Origin: Acanthornis magna
Taxonomy: Eukaryota; Chordata; Aves; Passeriformes; Acanthizidae
DNA: 64,000 nt
Direction of reading: 5' to 3'
NCBI GenBank assembly: GCA_036785705.1
Contig: JAWUZG010000013.1
Coordinates: 21,742,501 to 21,806,500 of the forward strand
The notes under the pieces are model-generated. The model saw only the letters and a program-made list of their open reading frames with translations, made no database searches and was not told the origin of the DNA. The stretch's first letter is position 1, and each line of letters opens with the position of its first letter. The position numbers and the translations under genes are program-made. Positions 48,290-60,974 of the stretch are shown here, piece after piece.

Positions 48290-48344
48290 ATCCCTGATGC
48301 TCTCAGAGGGCTTCCCCAGCCTTATGGGTTCTGTGATTCTATGG
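48290..48344 (+). mobile_element. CR1 LINE, terminal 55 bp
   Basis: It reads 'gatgctctcagagggcttcc', 'ccagccttatgggttctgtg', 'attctatggg', matching the CR1 3' terminus with tail octamers. Confidence 0.7.
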
Positions 48345-49371
48345 GCACAGCTCAGTCTGAGCCTGCAGATGAGGGAAAATAAACTGAATTGCACTTTAAA
48401 GAGTAAAGGCACGAAGGACACAGAGATGACAGCACCCAAAAAGTGAGTGACTCCTCCCTGTCAAGTGGAAAATGCAGCAATTCCTCAAATAGCTCCAGAT
48501 GTTCTGGTTTCAAGAGGCAGAAATATCAAAGGGGAAATGTTACATTCATTCTATCATATATTATATGCTAAATGAATGCTATTTATGTGGCTTAATTTTT
48601 AAGCTTTACTTTTTATCTTTTTTTAATTATTTCAAAAGAAGCTGATGGCAGTGATAGAAATATTAAAGCAATTTATCCAAGAAGGTTAAACCTCCAGCAT
48701 GGGCTGCTTGGAGGAGGTCAGCTGGAGCTTTAAAAGATGGTTTTAGTAGGAACTCGATGAATGAAACTCTTCAAAAGCATTTCTAAGTACTAATTAATGC
48801 AAGTCCTAGAGATAAACAAAGCAGAGAGGAGCAATTGTGCCTGCAACAATGTGAGGACTTCAAATGAGTGTCACATCTTTGAAGGAGGAATTTTAGTTCT
48901 TCACTTTATAAATTAATCTGTCTCCAGAAGCCTATTATTCCTCTAGCATACAACTTAAAAACAGGATGTATTTGGGAATTTCCCATTGAAGGAAACATGA
49001 AATAATGTGACAATACTTGTGTCTAGTACTGTGCCAAAAAAATCTCGTGTTCCTTTGTGAAGTTTAACTCAGAACCAGCTGATTCCTCGAGGCTCTCAAA
49101 TGCCACTGCAACAACAAGTACTCTCCAATTTCTGTGGCCATGGAGAAAAATTCCAACAGCAAAACAGCCTCACAGCCCAGAAGGCAAATACAAATTCAGG
49201 TTTATAGATTTGTTGGTTTTCCCCTTCAATCTCATGATTACAAAGCAATCAGCTGGGTGGGCAGGGGATGGGGGGAGGCTTTAGCAACCATTTTATTAAT
49301 TAAATACATCCCTTGGTTTTATTCCAAAGTTTATCCAAAGGTTTGCATTGGGCTACTCCAGGTGCCAGGGA
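48345..49371. other. Unique noncoding DNA
   Basis: AT-rich with no repeats recognised; nothing assigned. Confidence 0.45.
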
Positions 49372-49484
49372 ATGCCAGGATGGCTTGGGCTGGAATCACC
49401 AGTGCCACCCCTGCCATGGCAGGGACACCTTCCACTGTCCCAGGGGCTCCGAGCCCTGTCCAGCCTGGCCTGGGACACTGCCAG
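49372..49484 (-). mobile_element. CR1 LINE, 3' fragment
   Basis: It reads 'gccaggatggcttgggctgg', 'gtgccacccctgccatggca', 'gggacaccttccactgtccc', 'gtccagcctggcctgggaca'. It has a short internal deletion in the 'gctgctccaagccccaatg' block and is 5'-truncated. Confidence 0.9.
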
Positions 49485-51589
49485 GAATGGGAATTCAAGG
49501 GCTCAAAAGCACTACAAACACTGGAGAAAGAATAAAAAGAGCACAACTTTTATTTGCTTTGGAAATACTCTGGAAAGACAATCAATTTCTGCAGGAATCA
49601 TGAGGAAATAAAGTAAATATCCTCCTGGAAAATAAGGAAAATTGTCTGAGGGTCTCCAGGCCAGTGGAAGTATTGCAGAAATCCTCCATGTGAGAGCTGC
49701 TTCCCTTTTTCCTGGTTATTTTAATTACTCAGAGCAGTCAATGTCCAGGTTGGAGAACTCTCTGATCCTTTGGAACGTTGGAGGTTCCACATTTTCATTA
49801 GAACTGGGGGAATCTCAAAGAATGCTATTTTCTGTTCCCATTTTTCTCACTCTGACTTAACATTTTACAAGTAAAACCTCCAGCACATTTTGCAGCCAGC
49901 ACGAGATAAAGGATTTCTTCCTTTTCCAGCTGTCCCATCAGCATCTCTAAGCACAATTTGATTTCAATGTTTCAGCAAGACTTGTCCAGCCTATTTTTTT
50001 TTCCTGCAGCATCCATCTCTGAGTCCCCTGATTTCCTGTTTCCTTCATTTGGCTGGGATCCACCAGGAGATGACATCCCATCACTGCTGCACCAAAGCCA
50101 TAAATTCACTCCCTGCCTGCTCTGAGGCACCTCCATGTGTTTCTTACAATACCAAGTTGTGACATCAATAATATTTTATAAACTCCTTTTTTATCAGTGT
50201 TTTCTGTTTTCCTGCGAATCCTTAATTAGCCATGCTCCTGCCCAAGCAAACTGGATCTTTTTCAGAGGTTGGGTCTGGTTGTCTCAGTTTTTTTTTGAAG
50301 AGTTTGGGCTGATTTACTGGGGAAAGCACTAAATTATCACTGTGCTGAGAATAATAAATCATTAACAGCCAAAATCGTCACTCTGGCAAACAGAAATATT
50401 TCTACAGATGCCTAAGTGGTACAGGAACCATCTGCACCCTAGGGGCTGTGTTTGCTGCATCTCGAACAGAATGGGATTGGGAAATGTTTGGTAATTTCCT
50501 TACTCTGCAGTTACACACCACATTCACCTGTGTCTGCTACACGCAGAGCAGAATCAGTGTTTACAATTTAACTCATGCAAGCCTTTTTCTATCTTTAACC
50601 CTTGTCTTTATAATTTTCCACGCAAACTGGAGCAGCTGCAGGTCTCACTTTTAAAATTTCCCCTTCATTTTCATCGTTGAGGTTTCCAGGTTCCTTTTTG
50701 CCAGGTTCCACATAACCCTGTCACAGCTGTGAGTGTTTTCTCTTCAGAGCTCAGATGAACACAATGGAAAGTATTCCATGGCTACTGAGGAGCTTCTTCT
50801 TGTGGGGAAGAGAGAGATCCATGGATTTCACCCCTCTCCATCGGCACAGGCTAGAAATAAATATGCTTTTAGCCACCCCATTTGTGCCTCAACCTTTCAG
50901 CACCCTTGCCACTTATCACATTTTTCAAGGTCACCCACTAACACTGTCTCCCCAGTTGCCAAATCGATGCGAGCAACATCACACTTCCCATAAAAACAGT
51001 TCTGCTTAAATTCAAACCCCACGGAAATAAAAAAAACATTCCCATGTCTCAGGAAGAGCCAAAGAACGCAGGGCACAGTCCTTAAAAACAGTGGATTTGC
51101 ACCATTAATTTTGACTGAGCACCAGAACAGGCGTTCAGGACATCCTTTAGCAACTCAGTTAAGTAAAGTGGGCACTTTTAAGCAGAGTTAGTAAGACTGT
51201 GGCTAAAATTAAGCCAAGAGTCAAGCCCTCTGATGGCTCTGGGCTTAGCACTGCAGGCAAATGGAAGCTGCCAGTGAAGGCACCGAGGCTTTGGTTAGAC
51301 AAGGACACTGTGATTTCTTTCCAGGAAAAGTAAATACTTACACTGCAATTTAAATAATTTCCAATATTTTCTCTGCATAAGACTAATTCCCACCAGTGTT
51401 TGCAAAAGCCTTTTTATAGACTATTTCCAGTTAGATCAAACTACCTCAGTCAAACTGCAGATCCCCCCAGGATTCCCAAACACCTGCAGCCCTGAGTCCT
51501 CCGTTGCTGTGTGATGTGGACTCCAAAATCCTGACCTACCACAGCCTTCACCCTGCATTTCCACCTGCCAAGAGGGAACAGCCATAAGT
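49485..51589. other. Unique noncoding DNA
   Basis: Mixed, with AT-rich parts (50130-50370). No repeat, RNA gene or recognisable ORF was seen. Confidence 0.45.
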
Positions 51590-51838
51590 TGAAGAAGGGT
51601 AGATTTAGATGGGATATTGGGAAGGAATTCCTCCCTGGGAGGGTGGGGAGGGCTGGGATGGAATTCCCAGAGAGGCTGTGGCTGCCCCTGGATCCCTGGC
51701 AGTGTCCAAGGCCAGGCTGGACATTGGGGCTTGGAGCAGCCTGGGACAGTGGGAGGTGTCCCTGCCATGGCAGGGGTGGCACTGGGTGAGCTTTGAGGTC
51801 TATTCCAATCCAGGCCATTCTGTGATTCTGTGATTCCA
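51590..51838 (+). mobile_element. CR1 LINE, 3' fragment, little diverged
   Basis: It runs from 'gaagaagggtagatttagat' through 'ggaattcctccctgggaggg', 'ggctggacattggggcttgg' and 'gtccctgccatggcaggggt' to the tail 'ttctgtgattctgtgattcc'. 51679-51785 is identical over 107 bp to 53764-53870, so the two copies are close relatives. Confidence 0.95.
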
Positions 51839-53737
51839 CACCAGAGCACTTTGGCCCTTGGTTTCTGACATGGGACCAGCCCACCTTGGTGTAGGATGGA
51901 ACCTTTCCTTTTGGGATAAGACAATGGACAATTCTGTGTCTGTCTTCAATTGTTCCAAGGGATTATTTACTGCTTCCTGGCTTTATGGGAAGATGTTTTT
52001 CACCTGTGACTAGAGCACGATTTATAGAAGGAAAATTTATTCCTACGCTGGAATTTTCAAATCCCACATTGATGTTTGTGTCACATTCCAGCTGCATATT
52101 TGTGTGGGCACTTCCCTCTCTCTGTTCCCCGTCCAAAACTCCCCTCCCAAGAAAAAGGTCCCAAAACCAGGAGGAGTCTCTGCAAGTGATTCAGACCTAA
52201 ATCAAGTGTTATTTACATAAAATAAACTTCTCCTGCATGTCAGGTTGCCAAAAAGGATAATTTAGTGGAGCCTTGTTGTTACACCTCCGGGTTGCACTGC
52301 GCGCTGGTGTAAGATCCACGGCGATTGCAATCCATTAGTAACTGTCACAACAGAGCTCCTGCTACAAAGGAAGGAGACAGGGAAAAATACCTCCTGCCCA
52401 GGAACTGGAAATTGGATTCAGCAGACATATTTATTCTGGATTTCGAGCCTGGTTCCCTGCGTGATCTGCGGCAACTCACTTACCTGGCCTGCCCCACGCC
52501 CGGCCCCGCTGAGGAGGGAAATGAATCGTGTTTTCCCTGCTCCACAAACGTCATTTATACTCTCCGATGGAAATGGCCAAGTGCAGAATCACGGCCATTA
52601 ACCTTTCCTGCAGAATAATCCCGGGATCCACCCCAGGAGCCGCTCACGGCCCGGTGACACTTGGACGTCCTTAGGCATGGAAGGCAGAGCCAGAAAATAA
52701 AGCCTTTAAGTAGGAGCAAGATTAACTTCCCCGGCCAGAATCGGCAGTGGGAATGTTGGGAGCCACACGGACAGCAGCACCAGGAGAAATTCCAGGGATA
52801 TCGTATCTGCACCACTCCGGGCTGCCGAAGAGGCCAAACTTCTGCTCAACCTGAGCTCCCCTTAAACCCACGAGGAAGGACAGCTCACACCCAGCACAGC
52901 ACACGGAATTCAGTGGATGTTTGTCCTTCTAATTGTGCTGCTATTCTCACTCTGTAGGATGGTTCTGTGCAGGAAAATTACATCCCTGAAAAATTCCGAT
53001 CCCCTCTTACGGGCAGCAGCTGTTGAAATAAGTGCTTTGCAATGTAATCCCCTTGTTCAATAATTCTTGCCTTCCAACGCTGTAATTTACATTTTTGCCA
53101 AGGAATCAAACTGGTACTTAAGCATGAGAATAACTGAGGATCCTGCCTTTGTCTCCAGCCAACTGATATCCTAAGCCCTGCTATGACATTATATAAATAT
53201 TCAGAAAATGCTTGTGAATACCATAATTTCTCCAGGTCTCACAAATGAGGAATTATCCAAGTAATGGATTATGAATGGAGTAGTAATGTAGGGAAACATT
53301 ACCCACCCAAAACATATTAGAGCTCCCAAAGACTCAACATGAAACAAAATGTGTCAGAGGTTTAACAAAATAAAGCTGTCCCCTGAGATTCGGCCTCACT
53401 AATTCCTATTAAAAATCTCAAAAAAATTGAAAATACTTTTAGATACTGTTTATTTATAAATATTATCAGCTGAGGAGTGCTGTTGGGAAGATCTTATTTA
53501 AAATACCTGCTTACCCAGCTATAAACTTTGCAACTTTAAAGTGAAATCTTGAAGCTTGATAATCCAAGATTTCCAATATGAGGTTTATTAGCAGGATGTG
53601 CCTTTTTCCTCACCCAGCTCACAGTAATGTTTGCATTTTGCCCCTCCAGAGTTGATAAATTTTAAAAAAATACCAATTAATAAAATTATTTGGCTGTACT
53701 TTGAAGGAAAGTGTTTGAATAAAGATGAAAGGCACTG
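51839..53737. other. Unique noncoding DNA
   Basis: 51990-52900 is mixed, with some CpG at 52290-52330 and 52480-52510. 53090-53700 is AT-rich. No gene was recognised. Confidence 0.45.
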
Positions 53738-53918
53738 ACTGGCACAGGTGCCCAGAGCAGCTCTGGCTGCCCCTGGATCCCTGGCAGTGTCCAAGGCCAG
53801 GCTGGACATTGGGGCTTGGAGCAGCCTGGGACAGTGGGAGGTGTCCCTGCCATGGCAGGGGTGGCACTGGTTGGGCTTTAAGGTCCTTTCCAACCCAAAC
53901 CATTCTGGGATTCTGTGA
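53738..53918 (+). mobile_element. CR1 LINE, 3' fragment, little diverged
   Basis: It starts at 'tggcacaggtgcccagagca' and ends in 'ggtcctttccaacccaaacc' plus 'attctgggattctgtg'. It is truncated to about 180 bp and shares 107 identical bp with the copy at 51.7 kb. Confidence 0.95.
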
Positions 53919-54265
53919 GCAGTTGCCTGCTGAGCCCAGGGCCTAAAATCTCTGTGGAAGAAATTCCTGCAAAGTTTATGGAGCTGCTGCCACTGCTCTG
54001 AGAAGCCTTTGCTCAGCCCAGCCCTGCTCTGCTGCAGCAGCCCAGACCCTTCCACCAGCTCTTACTTAAGCATCCCTTACTCAGGAGAGTGGGGCAGAAG
54101 TAAAGATTACTCATCCGAGGAGTTGCAAAAGTGCTGTGGAAGGTTTCTGCCCCGGAGCCAGCCATTGTATGGGAATGACAGAGTGCAGGAGGAGCCAGCC
54201 TGTCTTCTGGGGAACAAAGTTCTAGGAATTAATTTTGAAGTCATTTAATAAGTTATAGTTTACTG
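53919..54265. other. Unique noncoding DNA
   Basis: No repeat or gene was recognised in this spacer. Confidence 0.4.
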
Positions 54266-54417
54266 CCTTTTCCTTTTCTCTTTCCTTTTTTTCCTTTTCC
54301 CTTTTTCCTTCCCTTCCTCTTCCTTCTTCCCTTTTCCTCTTTTTTTTTCTTTTTTTCCCTTTTTTTTTTCTTTTTTTCCCCTTTTTTTTTCTTTTTTTTC
54401 CTTTTCTTTTTCCTTTT
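54266..54417. repeat. 152-nt uninterrupted pyrimidine tract
   Basis: Only C and T occur for 152 nt, rich in TTTCC and long T runs. The minus strand gives a lysine/arginine-rich ORF (54253-54732) that is an artefact. Triplex-prone. Confidence 0.93.
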
Positions 54418-55261
54418 AATTTTTTTTGTAAGTTGCAAAGCCTGACACAACAATGGGTTTTCTTTCCTGTAGCATGAATTTAAACTATAGGAAATTTGCC
54501 TCTTGGCCAAGCTGGGTTGGGTCAAAGCCAGACTGGAGGTCTCCATTCTCATCCTTTCCTGTACTCTTTCCATGAGCAAAATAAAAATGTTTGGTTGTGT
54601 TTTTTTAGAGTGAAGCAAAGCAGAGGCTCCTATGGACAGATTGCCAATTGCATCACTCATGATGGGACTCTGGCACGAACAAAAGTTGACAAAATCCACG
54701 GAAACAAACTGGAATGCTCCCATTGTCTTCAACTGGCCTTGGCTTGGGGTCTCACACCTTAAATTTAATCAAACAGGAATGAGCTCACTATTAGATTTTG
54801 ACTTCCCTAAAATTGTTCGGTTGCAGGTTGAGGGACACTCAGTGTCAGTGGGGAGAGAGAAAGAGGGTTGATAAAACTTGAAGAAAAAGTGTCCAGATCC
54901 TTAAAAAATACTGTGATCACATAATACACAGGAAAAAAAAAATCAAATATCTCCTGGAGGACTGAGGCACAGAACTCCTCCATTCCTGCCCCAACAGCCA
55001 CAGGGAGCTTTGGGCAGGGCTCTGCACCAGGTCTTCCTGAACTCCTGGGATCAGCAAGGAAATCCCTGGGCACTGAGGGGAAGCACAACAGAAGATCCTC
55101 CTGCATTTAAAACCAAAAATAAATCAAAAAATCTCTATGCCCTAAACCTGACTGTAAATATTTTTATAAAATACGCTTGGCTTGTGTGGATATCCACAGA
55201 AACGAGAGTCACAGCTGTGGCTGAAAGCCAACTTATGGAGAAGATACAAACTTTGTATTTG
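54418..55261. other. Unique noncoding DNA
   Basis: No repeats or gene were recognised. Confidence 0.45.
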
Positions 55262-55582
55262 AGAGGCTCCAAGAGATCTGGAGAAGGACTTTGGATGAGG
55301 GCCTGGAGTGACAGGACAAGGGAATGGCTTCCCACGGCCAGGGAGTGTCTTTGGATTAATATTGGGAAGAAATCCTTCTCTGTGAAGGTGGGCAGGCCCT
55401 GGCACAGGTGCCCAGAGCAGCTGTGGCTGCCCCTGGATCCCTGGCAGTGTCCCAGGCCAGGCTGGACATTGGGGCTTGGAGCAGCCTGGGACAGTGGGAG
55501 GTGTCCCTGCCATGGCAGGGGTGGCACTGGGTGGGCTCTGAGGTCCCTTCCAAGCCAAACTATTCTGGGATTCTGGGATTTT
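55262..55582 (+). mobile_element. CR1 LINE, longer 3' fragment with intact end
   Basis: It reads 'gatgagggcctggagtgaca', 'ggacaagggaatggcttccc', 'gggcaggccctggcacaggt', 'ggctggacattggggcttgg', 'gggctctgaggtcccttcca' and the tail 'attctgggattctgggattt'. The 305-codon ORF (55010-55927), the longest in the window, runs through this untranslated CR1 region and is not a gene. Confidence 0.95.
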
Positions 55583-58500
55583 GACACCCCAGGATCGCAT
55601 CAAAGGGTCCCCCCGTGCCTGCCCACCCGGATCATGGCACCAAACCTCACTCCTGTGGGACACTCCCAGCTCCCCACGAGTGCCCCACCACACTCAAGCA
55701 AATCTCAGGGCCCCCAAACCTGTGCCAAAGTTTGCCTGAGGTTTGTAACTTTAATGGGAACAAGGCTTGGTCCTTTAAATAGGTGCTATATTTATGGAGC
55801 AAGGAGTAGCCAAAATATAGGGAAAACTCAGCCAACTGCTTTGCTATTTTTGATGACACGACAAAGTCTGATTTTCATTAAGTTTTGCACATATATATCA
55901 GGGGTCCTCCTAGGGACTGGGGAATGAATGCACTTTGTTTGAACTCTATGGCTATTATATACCACTTTTTATTGATTTTTTTCCCCCTGTAATTCTCAAT
56001 ATAGTTCTTGTGTGTTCATGGAAAAATATTTATTTTTAGTCCCACCATTTTTCCAATATGCTTGTTTTCCTCATAATTGTTTTCCTCCTGTTACGAACAA
56101 TGCCTGATTACCAGGAACATCTTCCCTGCTTTCTTAAACAAAAAAAAAAAAACAAAACAAAAATATAGCATGTAAGATTAACAACTTTAGTCATCTTAAA
56201 AAGACAAAATGAGAGCAAAGCTTGGGTCAGTGTGTGTCCTTTGCCCTCAGTTATATATTTTTAGTTTCCAGTGGTGCCCTGCCCAGATTTTTGGAAGGAG
56301 AAGTTGCCCATGAAGTAAATACACAACCTTGAGAAAAATTCGACTTTCTGTTTTGAAACGTTTGCGCTAGAAAAATAAATTCGGAGGCCAACGTGCCACC
56401 TGAAACATCCCTTCATTGGTCACCAGCGGCTTCAGCGGCTTTATTCCCCAGAGGGAGGGACAGGAAGGGATGAGGGTGGCACCAGGGCAGGGCTGGGCAC
56501 CTCCTGGCACAGGAAAGGGCAAACCCTGGCACTGCCCTCAGCGTGGGACTCAAACCCGTGAATCCCTTCCAACCTCAACTCAACCCCTTCCAGCAGGGTT
56601 TGATTTTGGTCCTCCAAAGCTCAGCCAGGCTTGTGCAGCTTCTCTGGCAAGGCTTGGCCTGGGCAGGAATCCTTGGCCACCTTGGGATTTCCATAAATCT
56701 CCTTCCAGCCCTGCTCAGCACCGCTCCAGCCACAGCTTTTGGCCATTTGGGGGAATTTGGGAGGGAGGGAGGCGGGAGGTGCCACGGCCTGGGAATGCTC
56801 CGGGGAGATGCAGCAGGGATGAAAAGCTGGAGCTGGTACTGGGAAGAGTGCGGGGCCATCAGGGAGCCATCTGGGAAAAATCATTTTATTTATAACTTAA
56901 GTAATAGCACAAGCCACACAGCAAATCGATTTGCTTTTGGATTCCAGCTATTGTCTGATTGCCCAGACAAACAGCATCCAGTTTACGTGGAGTCCACAGC
57001 AGTAATAACAAAGAAGGAACACAAATTTTAATTATGTTTCTCCAAGTCTGTATAAGTATTGGAGAACCACATAAAAATGATTTTTTTTTTACTAACTTGC
57101 AGTTGAAAATGTGTCATTAAAAGCTATGAGTCTGATTTTCTGCTCTGCTGGTCAAGATATTAACCAAAATGATAAAGTATTCGCTGTTTGAGGGGAGAAA
57201 AAGGAGAGGGAAATAAATGCTGAAGGTTCCATGCTGGAGATATTCTGAGGATGATGCTAAAATGAGAAACTTCATCACCCCTCACTTGTTGGGGCTGTTT
57301 TGCTGCAAGAAAATGCTGGAGTACGAGAAGAAAGAGAGCGGAGAGGGAACTGGGCAACAAAAATAAGCAAAAAAGGGGGAAAAGTGTTCAGGATGTTGGA
57401 AGCAGAATTGAGAGTTTTTTTGGGGATGTTTAGTGGTGCCGGTGGCAGGAGGGCACGGCAGGCTCCGATTCCACGCATGGCACACGATGCCAGGGGATGC
57501 CAGGGCTCTCCTTTCCCCAGGATTCAAATTAATTTCTGCTCTCTCTGCTCGCGTCTTCCCTAATTCTGCAAGCCTGACTTCATCCCCTCTGCAACTTACA
57601 TTTATTTGTAATCTCACTGCTTACACTCCACTGAACAATAAAAGAACAATAAACTTAATAAAAAGCCCAAGTGATTGGAAATAGCTCTGGGAATGGCAGT
57701 CCAGTATGAAAGCTATAAATTTACTTGTATACTCATGACATTGTCAGCTAATTTTTATGAAAAGCCCATCACAGAACATTGCACCAAAACACTGTGATCA
57801 CTCGTATGTCACCCATCATACTTCCCCTGATAACAAAACAGAAAATGCATCATAAAATGATACTTCAAACTACAAATTCATCTTGAAATGCTCACTGTAT
57901 ACAGTAACAATTCTTTCCTGACCTTGTCTTGCACCTGAACCTTAAATTAATCATTCTTCTTCTATAACATTAAAGAATACCCAGTGGTACTTTTTATTGA
58001 GTTTAAAAGCTAAAACTTCAGCTAATAATATCATTATTGTTTTGGTTAATATTTCCCTATTCAAATCCACACAGGGTTCAAGAAGTTGCGTGGTGCAGAG
58101 TAAGTAATAAGAGTTTTGGAAATACGATTGAAAAGTATTTTTCTGTGCTCAGATCAGAAAGTATCGACTGATATTTAGAGGCTGAAGCAAAGCCCACTGA
58201 AGTCAAAGGAAAACACCTATTGATTTTAAACGTTTTGGGATCAAGCCCTTAACACCTAATCCTGAAAAATGCTGAGTATATTAAAGCCACATAGGAGCTA
58301 CGGATATCAAGAATTCACGGGGCTAAATCCTATTAAATACATAGTGTTATCCTGACTCAGACTAAGGTATTCAATTGGATTAATTGGGAAAGATTTTCCA
58401 GGACATGGCCAAGATTTTCACCTCACTCTTCCAGTGGCCACGCTGTTGAGATGACAAATGGGACATGGGACAGCATTTTCAAGTGCCCCCCAAGGAGATT

Positions 58501-59771
58501 TTAATGGATCAGGTCTTCTCCAGGGAAACTCTTGAAGTCTTTCAGACACAGAATTCAGTGATTTGGGCAATTCTTCAACCATGGATGGAAAGTTCTCCAG
58601 CACCTGGAGATGCCTCTGCTGACAGAGATTAGAGACCCCTCAGCCCACCCTTGGGGCTGCTGTAATCCAGTCTTTATTTCTTAATGTTTCTGCCAAAAAA
58701 TTATAAAAGCCTAAGTCTTGCCTTTCTTCCTTGCCCTGTCCACTTGGCCACTTCCTCGCCCCTCGGTCAGGAGCCCCAGCACAGGGAGTTCAGCCCCCAA
58801 ATCTCCTTCCTACCTCTGGGAATGTCTCATGGCGCTGAAGTTTAGCAGAACTGTTTCTGTAGAAATCTGAGTGTCTTTCCTTGAAACAAAGCAACGAGGT
58901 TTGATTAGAGCTGCACAAAACCCAACAGCTCCAATTGTCATCATTTCAAGAGGAGCGTGACCCAACACTTGCGTGGAGCCCTGGCCGAGGGATCGGCAGC
59001 TATTGGGAATTGAGCCCAGGAAATGTGGATCCAGGTTGTCATTCCAGGGCAATTCCTCTCCTGTCCCTGCCAAAACAAGGAAGGATGGAGCAGTAAAGCC
59101 TCCACCGCATTAGTGAACGTCCCAGCTGTGCTCAGTCCCACGCAGGCACAGCCCCATCCCTCCCTCCCCACCACCAGGAGCCCCCGGTTCTTACAGAGCT
59201 GTCCCAGATTAAATCCTGTATCCAATTCCACAGTGGAAACCTCTGAGGCAAATGGGAATTGCGCACAGGCTGAAATGAAGAGAACTCGAAACACAGAATT
59301 TATATCTGCAGAGGACTTTGGGGGAGATCAGAGTGCGAGGAGGGAAGGGAAAGGGCTTCTCAGAGCACCACAGTGCTCAATATCGGACACCATGCTGCTC
59401 TCTTTGGGGCAAAAATCAAGTATATTGTGCCAAAGAGGTCACAGAAGTTCATCCTTGCTGGGAAGGCTCAAGGCAGACCTTCAAAATTCTCAGATGAGCT
59501 CTCCCTGTGCCTTCTGATGGTAAAAATCCTGCAGGGTGAGCCCCTGCAGGTGGGACCAACCCCCCAGGCCCCAAAAGGCTCCTGGGTTAAGACACTTTCC
59601 TGCTCAGCAATCCTGGCATGCACCTCCCTCTGCCAGGGACGTGGCCAAAAAACCATCCTGGAGATGGCAACTCCCCAGAGGCTGCAGGGGAACTCACCGA
59701 GGGGAGCTGGGGCTCGGTGTGTCACTTGGGCTGGCTGCAGAGATCAGCTCTAGGCAAACCCTGTCACCTGA
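55583..59771. other. 4.2 kb of unique noncoding DNA
   Basis: 55910-56400 and 57650-58420 are AT-rich and repeat-poor, with an A run at about 56140-56153. 56410-56880 and 58990-59750 are GC-richer with overlapping ORFs (up to 164 codons) but no domains. No transposon was recognised. Confidence 0.45.
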
Positions 59772-60165
59772 AAATCACAGAACATGCAATGCTTTGGGTG
59801 CGAAGGGACCTTAGAGATCACCCAGTGCCACCCCTGCCATGGCAGGGACACCTCCCACTGTCCCAGGCTGCTCCAAGCCCCAATGTCCAGCCTGGCCTGG
59901 GACACTGCCAGGGATCCAGGGGCAGCCACAGCTGCTCTGGGCACCTGTGCCAGGGCCTGCCCACCCTCCCAGGGAGGAATTCCATCCCAATATCCCATCT
60001 AAATCCTCCCACTTCCAGCTTAAAGCCATTCCCTGTGTCCTGTCCCTCCATGCCTTGTCCCCAGTCCCTCTCCAGCTCTCCTGGAGCCCTTCAGGTCCTG
60101 CCAGGAGCTCTGAGCTCTCCCTGGAGTCTTCTCCTCCCCAGGTGAGCACCCCCAGCTCTCCCAGG
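59772..60165 (-). mobile_element. CR1 LINE, about 390-bp 3' fragment
   Basis: It reads 'aatcacagaacatgcaatgc', 'gaagggaccttagagatcac', 'caggctgctccaagccccaa', 'gggcacctgtgccagggcct', 'ccatctaaatcctcccactt', 'ggagcccttcaggtcctgcc', 'ggtgagcacccccagctctc'. This is the most complete CR1 here and shows the uninterrupted order that the 6.2-kb copy has lost. Confidence 0.95.
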
Positions 60166-60910
60166 ATGTTTTTATCAGTGACACAAAACTCGTGCAGGTC
60201 AGGGAGGTGATTTCCAGTGGCCTCCAGAGCAGCATTTTGGGGGACAGCGACTCCAGGGAAAGTCTGGATTAAAAACACGAAGCTGTTTATGAAAGGCAGC
60301 GCCCAAAGTGAGGAAAGGTGTCAGAATGTGACTCTGATTAATAAGCACCATTTTATGGATCAGGAAATATCACATCTGACAGAGCTGCCAAAGACAAGTC
60401 AATTTTGTAAGAGCAGGTTTTATTGTGCGGGTAGCAGAGGAAAAAACCCAATGTTTGACAAAGGAAAGAAACTTAACATGGTATTGAGGATGTTTATTTC
60501 TTTTATCATATTATGTATGAATCTTTTATAAGTTTTCAGTGAACTATATTAATTAAAAATTAGTTCTGGGAATATTTTGCTTGTAGCCTAATAAGCTATT
60601 ACGTCAATACAGATTTTCATGGACTATTTTAAATTTGAAATAAAGGGGTCTCCTGAGTATGCGCAATGGAGCAAAAATGTAACAAAGTAAAAAAAAATTT
60701 AAAAGTAGAATGTTTCACACTTTTTTCCTTGTGCAAGTTGAGGATCAGGTCTGAGTTTTTCAAAGTAATTTTATGCGCTTTATCTTAAAAATCTAATTAT
60801 TATTGGAAGTTTTATGGACTTATAATGAACTCAATTATTTATTACTTTATTATGAAATCTTTCACTTTACTGTGATCCATCCCAAGGTTACCACACAAGG
60901 CAAGGCTTTT
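60166..60910. other. Unique noncoding DNA, AT-rich
   Basis: 60470-60870 is AT-rich and stop-dense, with no visible repeats. Nothing was assigned. Confidence 0.45.
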
Positions 60911-60974
60911 CCACAGCCCTCCCTCCCAGTACAAACCAGTGTCTCTCCAGGTTTGTACTGGACAAAGGCTGTGG
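60911..60974. other. Hairpin-forming inverted repeat
   Basis: The inner arms CCAGTACAAACC (60926-60937) and GGTTTGTACTGG (60950-60961) pair perfectly over 12 bp around a 12-nt loop. The outer arms CCACAGCC (60911-60918) and GGCTGTGG (60967-60974) pair over 8 bp, separated by an asymmetric internal loop (7 and 5 nt). The 64-nt fold is the size of a small pre-miRNA-like hairpin, but expression and conservation are unknown. Confidence 0.5.

Noticed and set aside
54253..54732. Lysine-rich 159-codon ORF (minus strand)
   Set aside because: The lysine/arginine run comes from the pyrimidine tract, and the rest has no similarity I recognise.
55010..55927. Longest open frame (305 codons, plus strand)
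   Set aside because: Its middle third is the CR1 3' UTR of the copy at 55262-55582, and it has no recognised domain or conserved start context.
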